This document shows, piece after piece, positions 34,956 to 42,811 of a stretch of DNA of 47,403 nucleotides; the stretch's first letter is position 1, and each line of letters begins with the position of its first letter. Source of the DNA: an uncultured Bacilli bacterium. GTDB taxonomy: Bacteria > Bacillota_I > Bacilli_A > RF39 > UBA660. Under the pieces are notes generated by a model. It was not told the DNA's origin and did no database searches. It was given only the letters and a program-made list of their open reading frames with translations. The translations under genes and the position numbers were made by a program. Where the stretch lies: the NCBI GenBank assembly GCA_934101865.1, contig CAKOSA010000008.1, positions 1-47,403 of the forward strand. Reading direction: 5' to 3'.

Positions 34956-35780
34956 ATGGGAAAAACCATAGCAATAGTTAATCAGAAAGGCGGAGTAGGA
35001 AAAACTACCACTAGTATAAATTTGTCGGCTTCCTTAGGTGTCTTAGGTAAAAAAGTACTAATAATAGATCTAGATCCCCAGGGTAATGCTACTACAGGAA
35101 TAGGAGTAGAAAAAAGCAAAATCAAAAACAGTGTATATGAAGTAATAACGACAAGATGCAGTATAACTGATGCTATAGTAAAAACTCATAGTAAAAATGT
35201 TAGTCTTCTTCCAGCATACCTAAATTTAGCTGGAGTGGATATGGAATTAATAGAACTTGAAAAAAAATATAAAAATCATCCCGAACTAGGAGTAAAATTC
35301 AACAGAGTAAACAGACTTAAAGATGAGATATTGAAAGTAAAAGATAAATTTGATTTTATCATAATAGATTGTCCACCATCACTTGGAATTTTAACTACTA
35401 ATGCCTTAGCAGCTTCTGATTCCGTGTTAATACCTGTCCAATGTGAATATTTTGCATTAGAAGGAATTATGCAATTAATAAATACAATTATGTTAGCTCA
35501 GAAGAAAGTTAATCCATCATTAGATATAGAAGGAGTATTACTTACTATGCTTACATCAAATACAAATTTAGGGTTAGAAGTAGTAGAAAGCATAAAAGGT
35601 TTCTTTAAAGAAAGAGTATATGAAACAATAATTCCAAGACTAATACGTTTGGCCGAAGCACCATCTCACGGGAAACCAATATTAGAATATGAACCACATA
35701 GTAGAGGAACACTTGCATATTTAAATTTAGCAAAGGAGGTAATTGAGAAAAATGGAAAACAAGAAGAAAGCCCTAGGTAG
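34956..35780 (+). CDS. parA: Chromosome-partition ATPase ParA (Soj)
   Basis: Walker-type ATPase that binds DNA non-specifically and moves ParB-bound origins apart. It has 274 residues. Deviant Walker A KGGVGKTT (11-18), DLDPQGNATTG, IIDCPPSLG (Walker B) and IPRLIRLAEAPSHGKPI are all typical of Soj. There is no N-terminal HTH, so it is the short chromosomal type. The ribosome site is AGGTGAT. The parB gene overlaps its 3' end by about 29 bases. Chromosomal parAB is normally near oriC. Confidence 0.97.
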   Translation: MGKTIAIVNQKGGVGKTTTSINLSASLGVLGKKVLIIDLDPQGNATTGIGVEKSKIKNSVYEVITTRCSITDAIVKTHSKNVSLLPAYLNLAGVDMELIELEKKYKNHPELGVKFNRVNRLKDEILKVKDKFDFIIIDCPPSLGILTTNALAASDSVLIPVQCEYFALEGIMQLINTIMLAQKKVNPSLDIEGVLLTMLTSNTNLGLEVVESIKGFFKERVYETIIPRLIRLAEAPSHGKPILEYEPHSRGTLAYLNLAKEVIEKNGKQEESPR

Positions 35781-36636
35781 AGGGTTAGAACAATTATTTG
35801 ATAGTGAAGTATTAGATTTTAGTTCTTTTGAATCCAATGTTTTAGAAGAAGTAAAAGATAAAGATATTGTAGACTTACCAATCGATGAAATAAGACCAAA
35901 TCCCTATCAACCAAGAAAATCCTTTGATGAAACAGCATTAGAAGAATTAGCAGAATCAATAAAAAATTATGGAGTATTTACACCAATTATCGTTAAAAAA
36001 AGCATCAAAGGCTACGATTTAATTGCCGGAGAGAGAAGGTTAAGAGCTTCAAAATTAGCAGGTCTTACAACAATTCCTGCCATAATTAAAGATTTTTCCG
36101 ACCAAATGATGCGAGAAGTAGCACTTCTTGAGAATTTGCAAAGAGAAAATCTAACCTCAATAGAGCTAGCTTGGGCATATCAAGGTATAATAGATTCCTT
36201 AGGAATAACTCAAGAAGAATTAGCATTCAAAATTGGAAAAAGTCGCAGTAGTGTTACAAATACCCTAGGACTCTTACGTTTACCAGATAATGTTCAAGAT
36301 ATGGTAATGAAAAACGATTTATCAATGGGACACGCTAGAGTTTTAAGTAAAATTGATAAAGAAAACGAAATTGAAGAATTAGCAAGCAAAGTAGTCGAAG
36401 ATAAAATGAGTGTAAGAGATCTCGAAAAACTAACGACTACCGAAAATGTCCAAAAAAAAGTACCAATCAAAAGAAAAGAACCTAAAGAAAGTCAAAACTA
36501 TACAGCCCTTGAAACCACACTAAGAGAAACACTTGGCACTAAGGTAAATATAAAAGACAAAAAAATAGAAATACATTTTGAAAATACAAATGATTTAAAT
36601 AGAATATTAGAAATATTAAATATCAAAATTAATTAA
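35752..36636 (+). CDS. parB: ParB/Spo0J family partition protein (CTPase clamp)
   Basis: Binds parS sites and slides along DNA as a CTP-dependent clamp. It has 294 residues from ATG 35752 (start KKKALGRGLEQLF, as in the family). A TTG at 35743 in the same frame is closer to the AGGAGGT ribosome site, so the start is not certain. NPYQPRKSFDE, then GERRLRASKLAGL is the CTP-binding motif, VALLENLQRENLT follows, and KIGKSRSSVTNTLGLLRLP is the DNA-binding helix-turn-helix. The C-terminal dimer domain is present. No parS (TGTTNCACGTGAAACA type) was seen in the window by eye. Confidence 0.96.
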   Translation: MENKKKALGRGLEQLFDSEVLDFSSFESNVLEEVKDKDIVDLPIDEIRPNPYQPRKSFDETALEELAESIKNYGVFTPIIVKKSIKGYDLIAGERRLRASKLAGLTTIPAIIKDFSDQMMREVALLENLQRENLTSIELAWAYQGIIDSLGITQEELAFKIGKSRSSVTNTLGLLRLPDNVQDMVMKNDLSMGHARVLSKIDKENEIEELASKVVEDKMSVRDLEKLTTTENVQKKVPIKRKEPKESQNYTALETTLRETLGTKVNIKDKKIEIHFENTNDLNRILEILNIKIN

Positions 36637-36644
36637 TAAAAAAA

Positions 36645-36695
36645 CCCATTATGATGTTTATCAAACATTGTTAACATCATTTTGGGGATTTTTTT
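36645..36695 (+). terminator. Terminator after parB
   Basis: CCC (36645) and ATGATGTT (36651-36658) pair with AACATCAT (36673-36680) and GGGG (36684-36687), followed by ATTTTTTT. Confidence 0.8.
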
Positions 36696-36797
36696 ATAAA
36701 AATCTCTATATCAAAAATAAACAAATAGTTACCAAAGTAACGAATGTCTGTCGAAAATGCTGTCATTCATTAAAAACTGAAAAAAATATGAATAACC

Positions 36798-36806
36798 TGT
36801 TATAAT
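36798..36806 (+). promoter_or_regulatory. Upstream promoter of the cold-shock gene, extended -10
   Basis: TGT-TATAAT (36798-36806), -35 near 36777 (CTGAAA). It would give a leader of about 115 bases, as is typical of cold-shock mRNAs. Confidence 0.55.
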
Positions 36807-36884
36807 TAAATCACAACGTACAAATTGCAAAAAATGTCGGATATTGTATGCTCATATTTCTTGCGTTTGTAGTAATGCACGGTG

Positions 36885-36890
36885 TATAAT
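36885..36890 (+). promoter_or_regulatory. Possible second promoter of the cold-shock gene
   Basis: TATAAT (36885-36890) with TTGCGT about 18 bp upstream (36861-36866). It would give a short leader of about 30 bases. Confidence 0.4.
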
Positions 36891-36927
36891 TAAGGAGAGG
36901 TAAGTAAGGAATTGTGAGGTGAAAGAA

Positions 36928-37146
36928 GTGACAGGAACAGTAAAATGGTTCAACAACGAAAAAGGCTACGGATTTATTGACCAAGAAAATGGCGAAGACA
37001 TATTCGTGCATTATTCAGCAATTAAACAAGACGGTTACAAAACATTATGCGAAGGCCAAAAAGTAGAGTTTGAATTAGTTGAAACTCCAAAAGGACTACA
37101 AGCATTAAACGTAGTTGGGTTATCAGAACTTAAAGTAAAACAATAA
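36928..37146 (+). CDS. cspA: Cold-shock protein, GTG start
   Basis: Small single-domain RNA chaperone that binds single-stranded nucleic acid. It has 72 residues from GTG 36928, chosen because GAGGTG lies six bases before it and the protein then begins TGTVKWFNNEKGYGFI, like the family. A GTG at 36919 overlaps that ribosome site. RNP1 is KGYGFI and RNP2 is IFVHYS. The C-terminus GLQALNVVGL is usual. It is monocistronic with an upstream untranslated region that may act as a cold-responsive leader, and a strong terminator. Confidence 0.95.
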   Translation: MTGTVKWFNNEKGYGFIDQENGEDIFVHYSAIKQDGYKTLCEGQKVEFELVETPKGLQALNVVGLSELKVKQ

Positions 37147-37168
37147 AGTTTGCAAGTCTGATAGAATT

Positions 37169-37199
37169 AATTAACAGTGTAAAGCTGTTAATTTTTTCT
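37169..37199 (+). terminator. Terminator after the cold-shock gene
   Basis: AATTAACAG (37169-37177), 7-base loop, CTGTTAATT (37185-37193), then TTTTCTT. The stem is a perfect 9 bp. Confidence 0.85.
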
Positions 37200-37227
37200 T
37201 GTACTTATAAGGAAATTATGATATCAT
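37199..37227 (+). promoter_or_regulatory. Promoter of the small ORF-ygjV-nucleotidyltransferase unit
   Basis: TTGTAC (37199-37204), 17 bp, TGA-TATCAT (37219-37227). It directly follows the terminator T run. Confidence 0.6.
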
Positions 37228-37265
37228 TAAAAATGAAGAATAATGAAAAAGAGGAGAAATATAGT

Positions 37266-37373
37266 ATGGAAAAAAGGGCAGAAATTAAAAACAATAATTT
37301 AAAAAAATATAAATTTTATAGTAACAAAACCAAAATAAAATTTCAGTCAGAAAGTTGTATAGTTTCTAAATGA
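37266..37373 (+). CDS. 35-residue small ORF coupled to the YgjV-like gene
   Basis: ATG at 37266 preceded by GAGGAG (37251-37256). It encodes a basic peptide, MEKRAEIKNNNLKKYKFYSN onward, without hydrophobic segment and ending SCIVSK. Its TGA overlaps the next ATG as ATGA, a strong sign that it is translated or serves as a leader coupling translation to the downstream gene. It is unlike any family I recognise. It may be only a leader peptide. Confidence 0.55.
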   Translation: MEKRAEIKNNNLKKYKFYSNKTKIKFQSESCIVSK

Positions 37374-37894
37374 TAGAAGCACAAGTACTATCACTAGTTG
37401 CTGTAATTGTATTTATAATTAGTGTTTCTGCTCCCACCAAAAAGCAAATATTATTTTTACAAACCATATCCAATATTTTTTATTCTGCTTCGTACTTTTT
37501 GTTAAACTTACCAACAACTGCCCTTATGAACGGAGTATCAGCTGTAAGATGTTTTGTATTTTACAAATACACCAAAAATAATAAACCAATCCCTTTTATA
37601 TATCTAATAATATTTATATTACTAGTCCTAATATTAGGCATAATATCATATCAGGGATTATCATCCCTAATTCCAATTACAATAACTTTAATATATTTTA
37701 TATCAACTTACATAAAAAAAGAAAAATATACCAGATTAGCCCTTATAATATGTGCCATAATATGGTTAGTGTACAATTACAATTTTTCTGCATACATTGC
37801 AATGATTGGAAACACATTTGAAATAATAACTGGATTTATAGCACTTCATAAATACAATAATAATAAGGAGATGAAAAACATTGAATATAATTGA
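37370..37894 (+). CDS. YgjV-like multi-pass membrane protein
   Basis: It has 174 residues with five or six transmembrane helices. The start IEAQVLSLVAVIVFIISVSAPTKKQILFLQTISNIFYSASYFLL and the later KYTRLALIICAIIWLVYNYNFSAYIAMIGNTFEIITGFIALHKY match the layout of the YgjV inner-membrane family (Imp-YgjV), where a short loop of small residues and Asn separate helices. Function of that family is unknown. The ATG overlaps the stop of the small ORF. Its own 3' end overlaps the TTG start of the giant nucleotidyltransferase gene by 14 bases, so the proteins may work together or simply be co-expressed. Confidence 0.8.
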   Translation: MIEAQVLSLVAVIVFIISVSAPTKKQILFLQTISNIFYSASYFLLNLPTTALMNGVSAVRCFVFYKYTKNNKPIPFIYLIIFILLVLILGIISYQGLSSLIPITITLIYFISTYIKKEKYTRLALIICAIIWLVYNYNFSAYIAMIGNTFEIITGFIALHKYNNNKEMKNIEYN

Positions 37895-40800
37895 AATTAT
37901 AAAAAACTATGACCACTTAACAAAAGAAGAAATAGAGATAGGTCTAAATAACGACAATGATAATAAGCTCAATATAACATTTTTAGAATTACAAAACTTT
38001 ATGAAGAAATATTCTTTAATAGCTCCAATTCTGTCTAACCATTCCAATATATATTTAACAATAAAAAAACTAACAAATAATAATGATGAAGATTTAGAAA
38101 GAGAAATTTTAGGAAACATAATAGACAGCATAATAACAAAATCTGTAAATTATAATACAAATATAACTGCACAAGACTATCAAAAACTATTTTCTTATTA
38201 TTCACTAGAAGAATATTGCTTAAACAATTTTGGCAAAAGGGCCACAGATTTATTCTTAAAGCATTTGAACAATAAACCTCAAAATTACATTTATACACTT
38301 CATATTCCTATAAATTTAATACTAAATGAAGAAATATTTCCCTTAATAAATCGTTTAGGTCTAGAAAATATAGAAAAATTTAGTGCTGAAAACAGTAACT
38401 GTTTATATGCCGAAAATTATAAAATGCTAAAAATAATATGCAAAAAATCCCAAACTGTAAACGTAAACCGAATGTCAAAAGAAAATCCCCTTCAAATTTT
38501 ACCACCATTTGGTCACGAATTAACATATCAAGATTTTGAAAATGTTATAGAAAAGACCATTACCTGTGGATACTATAAGGACCAGTACAATCAAGAATTT
38601 ATGAAAATAAAAGGTCCTTTTCGAAGCAAATATCCATATCTTTTCCTAAGTGATGATGCACCTCAGGAATTAAAAGAATTATTTTACCAAAAAAATTTAA
38701 CACCCAATATATTAAAAGAAAATCCCGAGTATAAAAAATACTTAGAAAAAACCAAGCTCCTTACAGTATTTAAACCACTATATATAAACATTAATGGCAA
38801 TTCAGCAAATATATACCAATACTTAACACGTTATCTTTCTAATGAGCAAATATTAAACTACTTAATAGAATACGCAGAAATAATTACCATAGCTCTAAAA
38901 GATATAAGTATGGAAACAAATATTTGGAAAGACAATTACAATAAAGACGTTCATAATGTAATAATAAAAAATACTACCATAAATAATTTAACAAAAGAAC
39001 TACTAAATATATTCAAAGCGAGAGTAATACAATTAGGTTTTACCTACAATGATGCCATTTCTGATAGTGTAAAGCAAACATTTCCCGAACTATTCTTACC
39101 GAGCAATGCTCCTGAGGAGTTAAAAAAACATTTTTATAATCGAACAATAACAATAAAACTATTAAATGAACACCCCGAATGGAGTGTATACCTAAAAAAT
39201 ATAAACTTAGAACTATTAACCAAATATACCAAAAAACAAACCCCAAATGGAAGCGAAAATCTAATAAAAATAATAAGTGATATTTTAGGGCCATCGGAAA
39301 CAATAGAATTCCTTAAAATATATGGCAATTACCTAAATACGCAAATAATCAAATTACCAATAACAAGCGACCTATCAAAACTAGAATTTTATGGTATTGT
39401 TAACCAAAATCTTCAAAACACAATGCAAAAAGAAGGACTTAAATGTGATGAATATTTAGAGAAAGTATTTCGAAAACTTTATCCATTTATGTTTCTAGAC
39501 CCCACGGTACCAAGTGATATAAGACAAAACTTCTACCAAAGAACCTTAACAGTCGAAAAACTAGAAGAACAACCAGACAGTTTAGAAAATTTTACCCATA
39601 CCAATATAGTTCTCGGTTTTCCAACCAGTTATATATGGCTATTACCACTATTTGACGAAAAAAATCCCCAAGAATCAAATTTACTAATATATAAAATAAT
39701 AAAAAAATACAATGAAATTCAAAATGATAATTTAAAAAGCGTTTTTCGATCATATATTATAGAAAATCAAGAAACTTTACAATTCAGTCAAATAGATATT
39801 CTGGCCGACATACTATACAGATTGTCAATCTCAAATTCAAGTGAAATTACCTCCCTTGCCAAAGAATTAGGAGCTGAAATAATAAAAAAAGAAGACCCCT
39901 ATCAAGCCCTAAATAAAGTAGAGCAAATATTTTCAAAAAATGATATTCCAACAGTAGGAAAAATATATTCCTGTTTTAGAATTTTACATCCAAACTTTGA
40001 AGGATACGATTTTAGCGAAAAAGGCCAATATACAGTTTGTTCTCCCACTCTCAGAAACAAAAACAATTTATCTCGCAAAGTAATAATATTTTCTGATTTA
40101 ATAAAATCATCTTTTGGTTCCGGTAATCGGTCTGCCATAGAATACATTGGTAACATTGAAAAAGCATCCCTACTATATGAACACTGCATAAATTGCCAAA
40201 TTAATATAACCCAATTAACCCCCGAAGAAAAAGAACTATTAACAAATTTTAGGAATGCCCTAGTGGTCCTTTATCACAGTTCAGCCTATGGAAAAAACAA
40301 CAACTTTCAAATGACAACCAACCCATTAGAAGACATAACAAATATAAAACACTGTCTCCCAAAAGGCAAAAACGCCAGTACTGATCTACAAAATAAAATA
40401 ATAAGTAGCTTTTGCCACTTTGCTGGATTTGATACAATTAAAGACGTAAAAGACTATATAACTTTCAAAATGATCGAAGCTGATAAAAGAGGAAGAAAAT
40501 ATGCAGAATTAGAAAATTTCACTATTGAAAAAGGCGATTTCATAAAATCTGTAAATACAGACTTTTTAGAATTAGTCCTTCAAAACGGAGTAAATGCCAA
40601 TGATTTTCTAGGAGCCGATGCCAAAACCGATGCAACACCATTAGATACCGATTTATCCCGTGTAATGACCCCCAAAACTACAATAAATGAAATGATTGAT
40701 GCCAAAAATCAAGACACAGGATATTTTGGTAAAGCATACTTTATACTAAAAAACAATCCCCATAAAATTGCCATAACAAAATCCCATTTTCTAGAAGGAA

Positions 40801-41993
40801 CTTCCCCCGAAAAAATAGAAAATGTCCAAGGACGACTTGAAGCCTTTGTAAATGGCCCCGCCGGTGATGTAAGTGTATCCTATGGAATAAGAACTGGCTT
40901 CCCTGCAACAGATATAGACTACATAATTTTCGATCAAACAAGTCCAGATTTTGATAAATTACGAGTCCTAATCGCCCAAAACGGTTACTACATACCCATA
41001 GTTTCTAAGCAAAAAGGCAAATTAATATACACCCCTGCCGATTACGATTCATTAAGACAAAAAATGGAAGGCCTTAAAAATTATGGAAGTTACAACTATA
41101 CACTTTCTGATAATTTATATATTGAAGAAATAATGCCAATACTTCCCCAAATGCAAGAAAGTCATATTACAACACGACAAATAAGAGACCAAATAATAAG
41201 CCAAATATCCGCCTCTTTTCCCGATTACAAAATAGAAACAAAAATTACAAAGGACCTTTCTCAAAAAACAATTCAAATTATAGAAATAGGTTCAACTAGC
41301 CGTGGCACCAACGAGCCATCTTCTTATGATTACGATTTTATTGTTCGCATTGATGGCGAAATAATACACAATTCTCAAAAATTGCAGACTTTCAAACAAA
41401 CTTTGGCCTCATCCTTAGAAATTTCCGATATTGCCCTATCGGGGGATATAAAACATAAAAAAATTAATATAAATAATACAAGCATAGATGTAGATTTCTC
41501 CTTTGCAAAGAAAACTGATAAAATAGATTATTCAGCAGAAATGTGCAACGAAGATAAACTTACAACTATTGCCAAATTATATCCCGATAAAATAGATATA
41601 GTAAGAGCAAACATAATATATGCCAAAAAATATTTAAAGGAAAACAAAGTATACAAGAAAAAAGATATGGAAGGAGGCTTGGGAGGAATAGGGGTAGAAA
41701 ATTGGATATTACAAAATGGAGGTTCATTTTACGATGCTGCCAGAACATTCGTAGAAGCATCTTATGACAACGAAGGAAAACCAGTAAGCTATAATAACTT
41801 TTGTAGAAAATATGAAATATGGAATTTTGGTCAGGACCACTATGTAGAAAGAGAAAACGAAAAAAACGGTACTCACCAACTACTTTACACCAATTTTACA
41901 AAAGAAAATCTAACCGAAGAAGGTTATCATAAAATGGTTGAAGCACTCACTAACTATTTATCAAACACAAAAAAAGAAAAACTAACTAAATAA
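37881..41993 (+). CDS. Giant (1370-residue) protein with three internal repeats and a C-terminal nucleotidyltransferase domain
   Basis: Function unknown. Start is TTG at 37881 after AAGGAG; no better ATG lies near. Residues 245-295, 396-446 and 530-580 are related: each has (Y/F)P.(L/M)FL....(A/V)P.(E/D)(L/I)...FY.(K/R)..(L/I)T and a following ..EHP-like turn. About 700-870 and 985-1070 look folded but unassigned, the latter with RTGFPATDIDYIIFD and NGYYIPIVSKQKGKLIYTP. The C-terminal 1095-1330 is a nucleotidyltransferase: GSTSRGT (1137-1143), DYD with Asp1150 and Asp1152, a third Asp in SIDVDFSF (1203/1205), and GGLGGIGVENWILQNGGSF (1265-1283), as in archaeal CCA-adding, OAS and CD-NTase helical domains. 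All catalytic Asp are present. No signal or membrane segment is seen. It could be an RNA-end or second-messenger enzyme with a repeat-based sensor; this is inference. Confidence 0.88.
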   Translation: MNIIEIIKNYDHLTKEEIEIGLNNDNDNKLNITFLELQNFMKKYSLIAPILSNHSNIYLTIKKLTNNNDEDLEREILGNIIDSIITKSVNYNTNITAQDYQKLFSYYSLEEYCLNNFGKRATDLFLKHLNNKPQNYIYTLHIPINLILNEEIFPLINRLGLENIEKFSAENSNCLYAENYKMLKIICKKSQTVNVNRMSKENPLQILPPFGHELTYQDFENVIEKTITCGYYKDQYNQEFMKIKGPFRSKYPYLFLSDDAPQELKELFYQKNLTPNILKENPEYKKYLEKTKLLTVFKPLYININGNSANIYQYLTRYLSNEQILNYLIEYAEIITIALKDISMETNIWKDNYNKDVHNVIIKNTTINNLTKELLNIFKARVIQLGFTYNDAISDSVKQTFPELFLPSNAPEELKKHFYNRTITIKLLNEHPEWSVYLKNINLELLTKYTKKQTPNGSENLIKIISDILGPSETIEFLKIYGNYLNTQIIKLPITSDLSKLEFYGIVNQNLQNTMQKEGLKCDEYLEKVFRKLYPFMFLDPTVPSDIRQNFYQRTLTVEKLEEQPDSLENFTHTNIVLGFPTSYIWLLPLFDEKNPQESNLLIYKIIKKYNEIQNDNLKSVFRSYIIENQETLQFSQIDILADILYRLSISNSSEITSLAKELGAEIIKKEDPYQALNKVEQIFSKNDIPTVGKIYSCFRILHPNFEGYDFSEKGQYTVCSPTLRNKNNLSRKVIIFSDLIKSSFGSGNRSAIEYIGNIEKASLLYEHCINCQINITQLTPEEKELLTNFRNALVVLYHSSAYGKNNNFQMTTNPLEDITNIKHCLPKGKNASTDLQNKIISSFCHFAGFDTIKDVKDYITFKMIEADKRGRKYAELENFTIEKGDFIKSVNTDFLELVLQNGVNANDFLGADAKTDATPLDTDLSRVMTPKTTINEMIDAKNQDTGYFGKAYFILKNNPHKIAITKSHFLEGTSPEKIENVQGRLEAFVNGPAGDVSVSYGIRTGFPATDIDYIIFDQTSPDFDKLRVLIAQNGYYIPIVSKQKGKLIYTPADYDSLRQKMEGLKNYGSYNYTLSDNLYIEEIMPILPQMQESHITTRQIRDQIISQISASFPDYKIETKITKDLSQKTIQIIEIGSTSRGTNEPSSYDYDFIVRIDGEIIHNSQKLQTFKQTLASSLEISDIALSGDIKHKKININNTSIDVDFSFAKKTDKIDYSAEMCNEDKLTTIAKLYPDKIDIVRANIIYAKKYLKENKVYKKKDMEGGLGGIGVENWILQNGGSFYDAARTFVEASYDNEGKPVSYNNFCRKYEIWNFGQDHYVERENEKNGTHQLLYTNFTKENLTEEGYHKMVEALTNYLSNTKKEKLTK

Positions 41994-42011
41994 ATTTAAG
42001 GAGGAAATAAA

Positions 42012-42761
42012 ATGAAATTAGAAAACTTAGTAGCAATAGTAACAGGCAGTGCCAGAGGAATAGGCTTTGAAGTAGCCAAAGCTTATGCAAAGGAAGGAGC
42101 AAAAGTAGTAATATGCGATTTAAATAAAGAAGATTGCATTAAAGCCTGTAATAAAATAAAAGAAGAATTACCAAATGCAGAATTATTACCACTTGAAGTA
42201 AATGTAACAAATACAGAAAAAGTAAATAACGTAGTAAAAACAACAATAGATAAATACGGAAAGATAGATATACTAGTAAATAATGCCGGAATAACAGGAG
42301 TATCTCCAATTACCGAATTAACAGATGAAGACTTTTATAAGATGATAGATATAAACGCTGGCGGAGTAGTAAGATTTACAAGAGAAGTATCAAAAATAAT
42401 GATAAATCAAAAAAGCGGTAGCATTATCAATACAAGTTCTATGGTAGGCCTATACGGAAGTCAAATGCAAACAGCATATAGTGCTTCAAAATTTGCTGTA
42501 AACGGTATTACCAAAGCCTGTGCTAAGGAGTTAGGACGCTACGGAATTAGAGTAAATGCCGTCTGCCCAGGTGTAGTAGAAACCGATATGGTTAAAGATA
42601 ACGTAAATCCCGAAACAAAAGCATATCTAAAACAAATGGTACCACTAGGAAGAACTGCAAACCCAAGTGAACTTGCCGGAGTCTACGTCTATTTAGCATC
42701 CCAAGATGCAAGCTATACAAATGGAGCCATAATAAGTATTGACGGTGGGCTAGTAATGTAA
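42012..42761 (+). CDS. fabG: 3-oxoacyl-ACP reductase-like short-chain dehydrogenase
   Basis: NAD(P)H-dependent SDR reductase of 249 residues. TGSARGIG (11-18) is the cofactor loop, NNAG is at 90-93, the catalytic Ser lies in NTSSMVG (141-147), and Tyr156 and Lys160 are in YSASK. The C-terminus GAIISIDGGLVM is standard. Closest in style to FabG, which reduces 3-oxoacyl-ACP in fatty acid synthesis, but no other fab gene is adjacent, so another ketone or alcohol substrate is possible. It has an AAGGAGG ribosome site and begins 18 bases after the giant gene, so it may be read from the same transcript. Confidence 0.85.
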   Translation: MKLENLVAIVTGSARGIGFEVAKAYAKEGAKVVICDLNKEDCIKACNKIKEELPNAELLPLEVNVTNTEKVNNVVKTTIDKYGKIDILVNNAGITGVSPITELTDEDFYKMIDINAGGVVRFTREVSKIMINQKSGSIINTSSMVGLYGSQMQTAYSASKFAVNGITKACAKELGRYGIRVNAVCPGVVETDMVKDNVNPETKAYLKQMVPLGRTANPSELAGVYVYLASQDASYTNGAIISIDGGLVM

Positions 42762-42786
42762 CAACAAAAAAATTCTGTCATATAAT
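42758..42786 (+). promoter_or_regulatory. Possible promoter of the ZIP transporter gene
   Basis: GTAACA (42758-42763), 17 bp, TATAAT (42781-42786). It overlaps the end of the preceding gene. AGGAGG precedes the ATG at 42812. Confidence 0.45.
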
Positions 42787-42811
42787 AAACCAGAAAAATA
42801 GGAGGTTAATA

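Noticed and set aside
34956..36636. parS sites near parAB
   Set aside because: I looked for the TGTTNCACGTGAAACA palindrome by eye and found none; a CACGTG in rplI lacks the flanks.
37881..41993. Assigning the giant gene to CBASS
   Set aside because: No recognised effector, E1/E2/JAB or HORMA/TRIP13 genes accompany it, and YgjV-like proteins are widespread; kept as hypothesis only.
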